Origin: JABCPE02 sp963530295 | GTDB lineage: Bacteria > Bacteroidota > Bacteroidia > Flavobacteriales > Weeksellaceae | Length of the DNA: 54,507 bases | Assembly (NCBI GenBank): GCA_963530295.1 | Contig: CAUSCF010000014.1 | Coordinates: 1-54,507, forward strand | Reading direction: 5' to 3' | Shown: positions 44,904 to 52,188 of the stretch, one piece after another | How the letters are laid out: the number at the start of each line of letters is the position of its first letter | How positions within the stretch are numbered: position 1 is the stretch's first letter | Made by a program: the position numbers and the translations under genes | Notes under the pieces: generated by a model | Database searches by the model: none | What the model saw: only the letters and a program-made list of their open reading frames with translations | Told to the model about the DNA's origin: nothing

Positions 44904-46499
44904 ATGAAAAAGATTTTCTTTGTTGCTATTTTTATAGTTCTTCTGAGCGCCTGTGCAAGAGTAGGCTCTCCCGAAGGCGGTGCGAAAGACACCACTCCTC
45001 CTAAGTTCCTGAAATCCAATATAGATACGAGCAGAGTAAATGTTCCTACCAACACTAGGGAACTTCGGCTGTATTTTGATGAATATATTAACTTAAAGGA
45101 AACGAACAAAAATCTCATCATTTCGCCACCGATTAAAAAGATAAAAAAAATCATTCCTTCTAACCTCGCAAACAAATACATTTCCATAACATGGGATGAA
45201 GATTTGCAGGAAAACACAACTTATAATTTCAACTTTGGAAATGCCATCGTAGATAACAACGAGGGAAATGTGCTGCCTTATTTCAATTTTGCTTTTTCTA
45301 CGGGAAAGGAGCTAGACAACCTGTACATCAGCGGAACGATAACCGATGCTCTGCTCATCCCTGGCAAAACCTCCAAACACGGAATTGTAGTAGGACTCTA
45401 TGCCGATAGTGCTGATTTCAAACAAAAACCAAACTACATCACAAAAGCTGATGAAGACGGCTATTTTGAGCTAAACTACCTAAGCAAAGGGAAATACAGC
45501 ATCATCGCTTTTGAAGATGAAAACGAAAACTCTGTGTACGATGCTGGTAAAGAAAAAGTTGGTTTCTTAAAGGAAAAAATAGATTTAAGCCAAAATTTAT
45601 CAGGGCTGAAAATGAAAATCTTCCCTTCTGAAAAAAACATCAGATACAAAGAAACTACTCCTGTGAGCGGAGGAATGCTGATGGTTTTCGAAGGAAATCC
45701 AAAGAAAGTAGAAGTAAAAAGCATCAGCAGTGAACTTACTGATTACCAAATAACTCACGCTGAAAAATCTGATTCCGTGATGGTATGGGTAGGGAAACAA
45801 AACGCCCTAAACAACAGAACTCTCACTCCTCTAAAAATAAGCTATAATGCTGATGGCAAGGAAGATACTATTTCTGTTTCCTATAAAACCAATGAAAAAG
45901 ATGAACTGACCTTGGCCAATAACAAAGGCGGGCAGCTTCCTCCTGAAAAGGATTTTGTCATTACTGCTAATATGGCTTTGAAAGAGATAAACCCTGCTCT
46001 GTGGGCGCTGAAAAGCGACAGTGTCAGCCAAAAATTTGAGGCAAGAATTTCTGAAAAAAATCCAAAAGAAATCATCATTTCATCAGACTTTAAAGCTGGA
46101 AAAAAATACTCGCTCAGCATTCCAAAAGGAGGTGTTCAAGGATATTATTTCCAAAATCCGAAGGCTTATATTTTCAATTTTGAAGCTGATAAAGCCGAAA
46201 ATTACGGAAGTTTAACCTTGAAACTAACGAACCAGCCGAAGTCCTATTTCTGGATACAACTGATTGACAGCGAAGGAAATATAAAATATTCTCAATATAC
46301 AGACAAGAACGAAATCCGTTTCACAAGCCTTGACCCAGCCACTTATTACGCCCGAATTTTAGTGGATGATAATGGTAACAAATACTGGGACAAAGCCAAT
46401 TTCTCTGAACAAAAATTCGCTGAAGAAGCCTTTGTTTTCGAAAAGAAACTGGAGGTGAGAAAATTATGGGAAATCGTGGAAAATTGGGTTTTGGAATGA
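44904..46499 (+). CDS. Ig-like (SbsA/Big_5) domain lipoprotein
   Basis: 531 residues. Lipoprotein signal with Cys17 in VLLSAC. The first Ig-like domain (GGAKDTTPPKFLKSN, then RELRLYFDEYINLKE) is the Big_5/SbsA Ig-like type seen at the N-terminus of many Bacteroidota envelope proteins. Further beta-rich domains follow, including a carboxypeptidase-regulatory-like stretch (DEDGYFELNYLSKGKYSIIAFEDENENSVYD, near 175-205). No catalytic motif. Probably an envelope structural or binding protein. Confidence 0.82.
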   Translation: MKKIFFVAIFIVLLSACARVGSPEGGAKDTTPPKFLKSNIDTSRVNVPTNTRELRLYFDEYINLKETNKNLIISPPIKKIKKIIPSNLANKYISITWDEDLQENTTYNFNFGNAIVDNNEGNVLPYFNFAFSTGKELDNLYISGTITDALLIPGKTSKHGIVVGLYADSADFKQKPNYITKADEDGYFELNYLSKGKYSIIAFEDENENSVYDAGKEKVGFLKEKIDLSQNLSGLKMKIFPSEKNIRYKETTPVSGGMLMVFEGNPKKVEVKSISSELTDYQITHAEKSDSVMVWVGKQNALNNRTLTPLKISYNADGKEDTISVSYKTNEKDELTLANNKGGQLPPEKDFVITANMALKEINPALWALKSDSVSQKFEARISEKNPKEIIISSDFKAGKKYSLSIPKGGVQGYYFQNPKAYIFNFEADKAENYGSLTLKLTNQPKSYFWIQLIDSEGNIKYSQYTDKNEIRFTSLDPATYYARILVDDNGNKYWDKANFSEQKFAEEAFVFEKKLEVRKLWEIVENWVLE

Positions 46500-46540
46500 T
46501 TTTTTCATCATTCCTTGTTCAAAAATTAAATTTTTAGATT

Positions 46541-47155
46541 ATGAAGAAGTTTAGTCAATTATTTTTAGTTTTAGTTTCAACTTTAGGTTTTGCTCAATGC
46601 GAAATCACAGGTAAATCCTCATTAACAGTAGGAGAAAAAAGTAGCTACAACATAAAAAAAGATGCGCAGTGTAAAGAATGCCACCGATGGACATCTGAAG
46701 GAGGCTTCGTGGTGGAAAGTGATAACAGGCTAGATTCTGTGGAAATCATGCCTGTAAATGCAGGAAATTCTACACTGTCTGTGCAGTATATTTCTGAAAA
46801 CGGAAATATCACGAAATGTAGCAAAGATATCAGCATCCTCGCTAAGGAAAATTTAGAGGAAACGCCATCTGAAGCTCCTAAAAAAGGAGACTGTGATATA
46901 GATGTGACAAACTATGAAACGAGAAAAATTTCTAACGACAGATTAGGATTTTTCAGTAATTCCAGTAAAGATTTCAGCTATACTTGGGAGGTGCTTTATA
47001 AGAACGGACAGAAACAATATTCTACAGAAAAAGCACCACAATTCAGCTATTCTAAGGACAACCAAATCGTAACGGTTTCTGTGACTGTGGTTTCTAAATC
47101 TTGCTACAAAAAATTCACCAAACCTTATGATGATAATTTTTGGAAGTTTTTCTAA
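46541..47155 (+). CDS. Secreted hypothetical protein
   Basis: 204 residues. Signal peptide MKKFSQLFLVLVSTLGFAQ. The mature part has four to six cysteines (CEITG, CKECHRW, CSKDI, CDID, SCYKKF) and two beta-sandwich-like segments resembling PKD/Ig-like folds (SSLTVGEKSSYNI and TWEVLYKNGQKQYS). No known catalytic motif. It lies 42 bases after the Ig-like lipoprotein gene in the same direction. Function unknown. Confidence 0.7.
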   Translation: MKKFSQLFLVLVSTLGFAQCEITGKSSLTVGEKSSYNIKKDAQCKECHRWTSEGGFVVESDNRLDSVEIMPVNAGNSTLSVQYISENGNITKCSKDISILAKENLEETPSEAPKKGDCDIDVTNYETRKISNDRLGFFSNSSKDFSYTWEVLYKNGQKQYSTEKAPQFSYSKDNQIVTVSVTVVSKSCYKKFTKPYDDNFWKFF

Positions 47156-47173
47156 AAATATAAAACAACAGCA

Positions 47174-47821
47174 ATGAAACTATACATCATAAGCGGATTG
47201 GGCGCGGACAGAAACGTATTTGAACATATCAATTTCCCGTCAGAAATGGAGCTTCATTTCATAGATTGGCTCGTCCCAGAGCAGAATGAGGAGTTTGACC
47301 ATTATGTAAACCGAATGGCTGAAAGCATCAATCCTGATGAGGATTTTTGTCTGCTCGGTTACTCTTTTGGGGGAATTATCGTGCAGGAAATTCATAAAAA
47401 ATTTCCAGCTAAAAAAGTCATTATTCTTGCCAGTATAAAATCGCCTTCGGGAAAATCCAAACTGATGGAGATAGGGAAACGCTCTAAGCTTTACAAAATA
47501 ATCCCAACTTCGGCGTTTAATGAAAAATCCTATAGTTTTTATTCTTTTGTAAGACATCTTTTTGACCCGAAAAACCCAAAAGTTTTAAAATATTTTAAGG
47601 TCAGAAATCCTTATTATATCAAATGGAGCATAGAAAAAATTCTTGACTGGGATGCGAAGGAAAACCCTGAAATCATACAAATATCTGCGGATAAAGACAT
47701 CGTTTTTCCTATCAAAAACTCAAACCCAAACTATGTCCTCAAAGGAGGAACGCACCTCTGCCCTGTGACAAAAGCAAAGGAAATTTCTGCTATTTTAGAA
47801 AAAGAATTTGGAGGATTATAA
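47174..47821 (+). CDS. Alpha/beta hydrolase
   Basis: 215 residues, short for the fold. The nucleophile elbow is GYSFGG (Ser near 65 in CLLGYSFGGIIVQEI), an acidic residue is expected in ISADKDIVFP, and the catalytic His is in KGGTHLCPVTKA near 193. The lid is small. Substrate unknown. Its 3' end overlaps or abuts the DUF4241 gene. Confidence 0.85.
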   Translation: MKLYIISGLGADRNVFEHINFPSEMELHFIDWLVPEQNEEFDHYVNRMAESINPDEDFCLLGYSFGGIIVQEIHKKFPAKKVIILASIKSPSGKSKLMEIGKRSKLYKIIPTSAFNEKSYSFYSFVRHLFDPKNPKVLKYFKVRNPYYIKWSIEKILDWDAKENPEIIQISADKDIVFPIKNSNPNYVLKGGTHLCPVTKAKEISAILEKEFGGL

Positions 47822-47843
47822 AAAATTTAAAATCAATAGAATA

Positions 47844-48602
47844 GTGAGCACAGAAAACCAAATCCCAACCCAAGAGTGGCTGGAAAAGTACGAAAAAGTA
47901 AAATCTATTCTCGTTCCGCCTTTTTCTTTTGAAGAAATCTATTCACAAAAAGAGGCTTTCGGGAAGAAACTTTTTATCCTAAATATGGGTGAAGTCCATT
48001 TTCCTACGGGAGAAATTTTGGTAAGAGACCCTTTGTATTTTCTTCATCGCGACCAGCTTCCTTATTTTCAAAAAGTCCCAACAGGAAAATTTCCGCTTAA
48101 TACATTGGTTGTAGAGGTGGAGGAAGACGATTACCGTTATGTTTCTACACGAGTGAAATTTAGTGACAAAAAGGCTGTCAGCTACACCGAGGCTTTGGTT
48201 GGAGATGAAAATCTGGATGATGATCTGGAAGAAGGAGATTTCTTCGGATTCTTTGCTGATGCAGGGCTGGCAACTATCGTGGATGTAAAAACCCGTGATG
48301 CCTACTGTGATTTTCGGGAAAAATGGCATAAAGAACATCCTGAGGAAGCTTATATCTATAATGGTCTTTTCGCTGAAGAATTTGCAAAAAGCTACAAAGA
48401 AAATCCTCAGTTTCAAACAGAATGTGGTGATTGGATTAACTTCAAAATTCCAAATACAGACCTAAGCGTACCGATGATACAAAGCGGCTTCGGCGATGGG
48501 CTATATCCTGTATATTTCGGATATGATGAAAACAACGAAGTCTGCGAAGTTGTTATAGAATACTTTGATTTAGAACTGACTTTTGGGCAGGAAGAAGAAT
48601 AA
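47844..48602 (+). CDS. DUF4241 domain-containing protein
   Basis: 252 residues from GTG 47844; a TTG at 47808 would overlap the preceding gene by 14 bases and is less likely. DUF4241 signatures are visible: VRDPLYFL, LVVEVEEDDYRYVSTRVKFSD, FFADAGLATIVDVKT, and the C-terminal PMIQSGFGDGLYPVYFGYDENNEVCEVVIEYFDL. The domain is found near toxin systems and elsewhere; no toxin is seen here. Function unknown. Confidence 0.82.
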   Translation: MSTENQIPTQEWLEKYEKVKSILVPPFSFEEIYSQKEAFGKKLFILNMGEVHFPTGEILVRDPLYFLHRDQLPYFQKVPTGKFPLNTLVVEVEEDDYRYVSTRVKFSDKKAVSYTEALVGDENLDDDLEEGDFFGFFADAGLATIVDVKTRDAYCDFREKWHKEHPEEAYIYNGLFAEEFAKSYKENPQFQTECGDWINFKIPNTDLSVPMIQSGFGDGLYPVYFGYDENNEVCEVVIEYFDLELTFGQEEE

Positions 48603-48618
48603 CTTTATTTTAAATCTA

Positions 48619-48657
48619 AAAAACTCTCATAGGCTTTAAACCTGTGGGAGTTGTTTT
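48619..48657. terminator. Terminator between DUF4241 gene and WYL regulator
   Basis: AACTCTCATAGG pairs with CCTGTGGGAGTT (one G·T, one mismatch) across CTTTAAA; flanking A- and T-runs let it work in both directions. The WYL stop lies inside it. Confidence 0.65.
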
Positions 48658-49661
48658 ATTTCCGAATCTTCATAATTTTTCACTGCTCGTTCCAGAGTGT
48701 TTTTTATTCTCGTTTTCAGTCGGTTTGGTTTATGAACTGTGATATAATCACCAAAGCCTAAAATAACCCTTTCCAACTCAAAATTTAGCTGAACTCTTAT
48801 CCTGAAATATGTTTCGCCATCTTTTTCTTTCAAAATCTCCTGTGTGTGATGAAACGGCTTGGTTTTCACATATTCTGCATGAGTCCCTTTTATTGAGAAA
48901 ATCACATTCTGCCCTCTTTGCTCTGGCGATGTCGTTACGCCGATCACTTCAGAGAAAAATCTATCGGCATTAAATTCCCGCTCCCGAAAAGGAATATTTT
49001 CCTCTATCTGCACGCTTATTATCCTATCAAGTGCAAGGTTCAGAAGTCCATCTCCATACCAGCAGATGAGAAACCAACGGTTATTATATTCCTTCAAAAG
49101 CTGTGGAAAAACGATGTATTTTTTCTCTTCCCTTGCCTTAAAACTTTTATAAACCACTCCCAGTGTCTTCTTATTCAAAATCGCATTGTACAGAATATCA
49201 ATATATTCCAAACCTTTGAGCTGTTCATTTTTATCTAAATGAATAATGGACTGCTGTTGCGCAGAATGCACCGTGTTTTCTAGTTTCTGAATAACGCCAT
49301 TCAAGTCCTTAAACATAGAGAAATCCTTAAACTGCTTCAAAATCTGCACCGCATTGTTCATGGCTTTTAGGTCGCTTTCGTTTACTGCTATGTTATGAAT
49401 GCTGTATTCAGGATCGCTATATCGGTAGTATTTTCTGTCATATACCTCTATCGGCGCTTCGTAGCCAAATTTCTCGCTGCGCATATTCTGTATATCGAGC
49501 TGAATGGTTCTTTTGCTGACATAGGCTTCCTTCCCTTCAAATTCGAAAAGTGCCTCGGAACACTCATCTATCAAATCATCCAGCGTATATTTTTTATACT
49601 TATTTCTAAGGCATCTGTCGATGGTTTTGTAACGGATAAGGGCGTTTTTATTTGAAGACAT
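48636..49661 (-). CDS. WYL-domain helix-turn-helix transcriptional regulator
   Basis: 341 residues. N-terminal winged helix (about 8-75, ALIRYKTIDRCLRNKYKKYTLDDLIDECSE, then KRTIQLDIQNMR), a linker helix (QILKQFKDFSMFKDLNGVIQKLE), and the WYL domain with KYIVFPQLLKEYNNRWFLICWYG and the C-terminal WCX region. WYL domains bind nucleic acid or nucleotide-like ligands and commonly control RNA-repair, CRISPR or defence genes. It is divergent from rtcB with a 93-base gap holding its promoter and a palindrome, so it most likely regulates rtcB and itself. In many proteobacteria the rtcBA operon is controlled instead by RtcR. Confidence 0.92.
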   Translation of the reverse strand: MSSNKNALIRYKTIDRCLRNKYKKYTLDDLIDECSEALFEFEGKEAYVSKRTIQLDIQNMRSEKFGYEAPIEVYDRKYYRYSDPEYSIHNIAVNESDLKAMNNAVQILKQFKDFSMFKDLNGVIQKLENTVHSAQQQSIIHLDKNEQLKGLEYIDILYNAILNKKTLGVVYKSFKAREEKKYIVFPQLLKEYNNRWFLICWYGDGLLNLALDRIISVQIEENIPFREREFNADRFFSEVIGVTTSPEQRGQNVIFSIKGTHAEYVKTKPFHHTQEILKEKDGETYFRIRVQLNFELERVILGFGDYITVHKPNRLKTRIKNTLERAVKNYEDSEIKQLPQV

Positions 49662-49675
49662 TTTAATTTTTTTTA

Positions 49676-49706
49676 CAAAATTATCAAACTTTTTTAACTA
49701 CGCAAA
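49676..49706 (-). promoter_or_regulatory. Promoter of the WYL regulator (TTTG-N19-TAATTTTG)
   Basis: On the minus strand TTTG (49706-49703) and TAATTTTG (49683-49676) are spaced by 19 bases. The -33 half lies within the CGCAA/TTGCG palindrome. Confidence 0.6.
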
Positions 49707-49715
49707 AAGATTGCG
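49701..49715. promoter_or_regulatory. Candidate operator CGCAA-N5-TTGCG in the WYL-rtcB gap
   Basis: A perfect 5+5 inverted repeat with a five-base centre, 40 bases upstream of the rtcB ATG and over the WYL -33 box. Position and symmetry suit a dimeric regulator controlling both directions. Inferred, not proven. Confidence 0.45.
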
Positions 49716-49754
49716 CTTTTGTGTATTTACTTTGCATCATCAAAATGAAACATC

Positions 49755-51137
49755 ATGAAAGTTACAGGAAAAAATATTATCAACTGGGGATTCCGCCAAG
49801 GAAAATGGTTCGGAGAAGCCTTGAAAACCATCAATGAAAACGAATGGGAAGAAGCAGAGATTTTAGAATATTTAGAGCAGTTCAGACTTCCAGACCCTAT
49901 TCCACTGAAAAGAATTCCTGCTGATTTTGTGGTTAATATTCATCCTGAGAATGAATTAGAAGAAGATAATGTAAGCAAAGTAATCGCTACCATGAAAAAG
50001 CTGATGAAAACGCCGACTCTAGAAAAAGGCGCTTTGATGCCTGATGCCTGCCCTACAGGTAAGGAAGGAATCATCCCTGTGGGAGGTGTGGTGGTCGCTA
50101 AAAACGCCATACACCCAGGGTTTCATTCAGCGGATATCTGCTGTTCTGTGATGCTTACTGACTTTGGGAAAATAAACCCTAAATTAGTTCTGGATGCAGC
50201 GCATGACTCTACTCATTTCGGGTATGGAGGCCGCCCAAGAGGACAACAGATAGCGATGAGCAAAGAACTTATAGAAGCTTTTGAAAAGAATTTATTCCTA
50301 AAAAAGCCCGAGCTCATCAGCACGGCCAGAGACTGTATGGGAACGCAGGGAGATGGGAATCACTTCTTATTCATCGGAACTTCCATGAAAACAGGAAATA
50401 CGATGATGGTCACCCACCACGGTTCTAGAGCTGTGGGCGCAGAACTCTACAAAATGGGACTAAAAACAGCCAACTACTTCCGTAGAGATATTTCGCCTGA
50501 TACTTTGGAGGAAAATGCATGGATTCCTTTTGATACAGAAGAAGGACAAGCCTACTGGGAAGCGCTGCAAATCGTAAGACAATGGACAAAAGAAAATCAT
50601 GAAGCGATTCATAATTTGACTTTGAAAAAGCTTGGAATAGAGATGCTGGATAGATATTGGAACGAGCATAATTTCGTTTTCCGAGAGGGAGAATTGTTTT
50701 ATCATGCCAAAGGTGCTACACCTTTAGATGCTAAATTCCTTCCTGAGGACAATGAACTAAGACTCATCCCGCTAAATATGGCGGAGCCAGTTCTCATTGT
50801 AAAAGGAACTACCAATGAGCGAAACATAGGATTTGCGCCACATGGAGCAGGTAGAAATTTCAGTAGAAACGAGCATAAAAGAAACAAAGCCCACCAGACA
50901 AATGAGGAAGTTTTTGCTGAGGAAACAGCAGGGCTGGATGTTAGATTTTTCTCTAATGAAATAGATATTTCGGAGCTGCCATCCGCCTACAAAAACGCAC
51001 AAAATGTGAGAAAACAAATTTTAGAATACAACCTGTGCGAGATAGTAGACGAGGTCATCCCTTACGGATGTATCATGGCTGGAGATGTAGAAAAAAATGC
51101 TCCTTGGAGAAAAAAGAAGAAAAATAAAGAATTATAA
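49755..51137 (+). CDS. rtcB: RtcB family RNA ligase
   Basis: 460 residues. RtcB joins 2',3'-cyclic phosphate or 3'-phosphate RNA ends to 5'-OH ends using GTP and Mn2+. All expected active-site residues are present by motif: Asp127 and Cys130 in ADICCSV, His203 in GDGNHF, His221 in HHGSR, His317 in HAKGAT, and the guanylylated His363 in PHGAGR. The sequence is a divergent RtcB branch rather than the E. coli type. Neighbours are the WYL regulator (divergent), the tRNA-like RNA and the slipin; no rtcA or archease is visible. It should be an active ligase. Confidence 0.94.
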   Translation: MKVTGKNIINWGFRQGKWFGEALKTINENEWEEAEILEYLEQFRLPDPIPLKRIPADFVVNIHPENELEEDNVSKVIATMKKLMKTPTLEKGALMPDACPTGKEGIIPVGGVVVAKNAIHPGFHSADICCSVMLTDFGKINPKLVLDAAHDSTHFGYGGRPRGQQIAMSKELIEAFEKNLFLKKPELISTARDCMGTQGDGNHFLFIGTSMKTGNTMMVTHHGSRAVGAELYKMGLKTANYFRRDISPDTLEENAWIPFDTEEGQAYWEALQIVRQWTKENHEAIHNLTLKKLGIEMLDRYWNEHNFVFREGELFYHAKGATPLDAKFLPEDNELRLIPLNMAEPVLIVKGTTNERNIGFAPHGAGRNFSRNEHKRNKAHQTNEEVFAEETAGLDVRFFSNEIDISELPSAYKNAQNVRKQILEYNLCEIVDEVIPYGCIMAGDVEKNAPWRKKKKNKEL

Positions 51138-51181
51138 AATAACCGCCACCTATTAAAAATTGAAAATAGCCCAATAGGGAA

Positions 51182-51265
51182 TTGCGGAGCATTTGATGCA
51201 GGGTTATTTTCTGGTAAGGTCTTCGGATTTGGGGGTTCGAGTCCCTCTTTATCAGCTGCTTTACA
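51182..51265 (+). ncRNA. YrlA-like (Y RNA) tRNA-mimic small RNA
   Basis: Folding by hand: T-arm 51231-51247 with five pairs (one G·U) and the canonical loop TTCGAGT; a short D-arm mimic at 51204-51217 (TTA/TAA) with GG in its loop; a UUCG-capped hairpin at 51218-51229 in place of the anticodon arm; and an acceptor-like stem, TGATGCA (51194-51200) with TTTATCA (51248-51254), with one mismatch. The stem does not end in CCA. It continues outward after a U·G and a U×C into AGCA/TGCT and further pairs (51182-51191 with 51257-51265), a helix of about 15 pairs. This is the tRNA-like module plus long stem of bacterial Y RNAs. No promoter box is seen, so it may be cut from the rtcB transcript. Confidence 0.6.
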
Positions 51266-51279
51266 CAGCCTAACACAAC

Positions 51280-51395
51280 AAAAGGAGCTGCGGAATTTCG
51301 GTTCATCAGGGATAAAGTCTGCAAAATGAAGGATACCGTACAATATTGATACTCAATTTATTTTCCCTTTATTCTTGTCAGCCGCTCCTTTTTAA
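51280..51395 (+). terminator. Long rod-shaped RNA ending in a U-run, between the tRNA-like RNA and slipin gene
   Basis: Nested pairing on one strand: AAAAGGAGC (51280-51288) with GCTCCTTTT (51384-51392); CTG with CAG; CAGGGATAAAG (51307-51317) with CTTTATTCTTG (51367-51377), eleven pairs; AAAATGAA (51323-51330) with TTTATTTT (51357-51364), eight pairs with one G·U; and a small inner hairpin ATTGA/TCAAT. The base is followed by a run of T. It can act as the 3' end and terminator of the YrlA-like RNA, or be a second structured RNA or RtcB substrate. The slipin ATG follows 23 bases later. Confidence 0.5.
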
Positions 51396-51414
51396 CTTTA
51401 AAAATTTAGAAAAA

Positions 51415-52131
51415 ATGGGAATATTTACAAAAACTTACGAAGTGATGCCTTTTTACCTAGGCTTCCTTTTTAGAAACAATACTTTTGAAAAGCAATTAAA
51501 TGCAGGTTTTCACGAAATTTATGATTGGAAAGATAGAACCAAACTCTATCAAATTCCTCAAAATTCGCGGCTAATCACGGTGACTAACCAAGAGATTTTG
51601 ACCAAGGATAACATCGCCCTTAGATTTTCTTTTAATATTATCTATAAGGTGACTGATGGTCTTAAACTACTGGAAAACACCATAATAAACGAATACTACA
51701 TCTTGAGCGATGCAGAGTATAAGCTTCAAAATATCGTTCAAATTTATTTCAGAAAAATAATATCCCAAATAGATAGTGAGGCTTTGAACGAAAAAAGAAC
51801 CGAATGGACGGATTTAAAACCTGAGGAAATTCAAAGCAAAACGAATGAATTCGGAGTGGAAATAGAAAATATCCAAATTCGAGATATTACTTTTCCGAAG
51901 AGTATTCAGGAATTATTTGCAAGGCATTTGGAAGCGAAAATAAGGGCAAAAGCTGATTTAGAAAACGCCAGAACGGCAGTAGCTACTGCCAGAGCCTTGA
52001 AGAATGCTTCTGAAATGATGAAAAATGATGAAAACATCAGATTCTTCCAAACCTTGGAAACTATTACGAAAATAGCCGAAAAAGGGAAACATACTTTTAT
52101 GATTGGAGATATTCATCAGATTGCGAAGTAA
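51415..52131 (+). CDS. SPFH/Band-7 (slipin) family protein
   Basis: 238 residues from ATG 51415. The SPFH domain runs from about 20 to 200 (GFHEIYDWKDRTKLYQIPQN, VTNQEILTKDNIALRFSFNIIYKV, IQIRDITFPKSIQELFARHLEAKIRAKADLENARTAVATA). A helical C-terminal part follows. No N-terminal membrane helix is apparent, unlike most slipins, so membrane contact, if any, is peripheral. Slipins recur next to RtcB in bacterial RNA-repair loci. It is the last gene of the cassette and is closed by a strong terminator. Confidence 0.85.
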   Translation: MGIFTKTYEVMPFYLGFLFRNNTFEKQLNAGFHEIYDWKDRTKLYQIPQNSRLITVTNQEILTKDNIALRFSFNIIYKVTDGLKLLENTIINEYYILSDAEYKLQNIVQIYFRKIISQIDSEALNEKRTEWTDLKPEEIQSKTNEFGVEIENIQIRDITFPKSIQELFARHLEAKIRAKADLENARTAVATARALKNASEMMKNDENIRFFQTLETITKIAEKGKHTFMIGDIHQIAK

Positions 52132-52137
52132 TTTCAC

Positions 52138-52171
52138 AAAAAAAAAACAGCTCAAAAATGAGCTGTTTTTT
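52138..52171. terminator. Bidirectional terminator after the slipin gene
   Basis: CAGCTCA (52148-52154) pairs with TGAGCTG (52159-52165) over AAAA, with A-run before and T-run after. It ends both the slipin and the converging 52189-53166 gene. Confidence 0.88.
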
Positions 52172-52188
52172 CGTTTTTATTAAGAATT

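Noticed and set aside
51194..51255. A true tRNA-Arg gene (loop CTTCGGA would read as anticodon TCG)
   Set aside because: The anticodon stem would have several mismatches, the acceptor stem has an unpaired position and no CCA follows. The helix instead extends past the acceptor, so a tRNA-like RNA is a better reading. A decayed tRNA remains the main alternative.
51062..51343. Minus-strand open frame of 93 residues with GLEPPNPKT
   Set aside because: Its sequence is the typical spurious translation of the antisense of tRNA-like DNA; it overlaps rtcB and the structured RNA and has no promoter.
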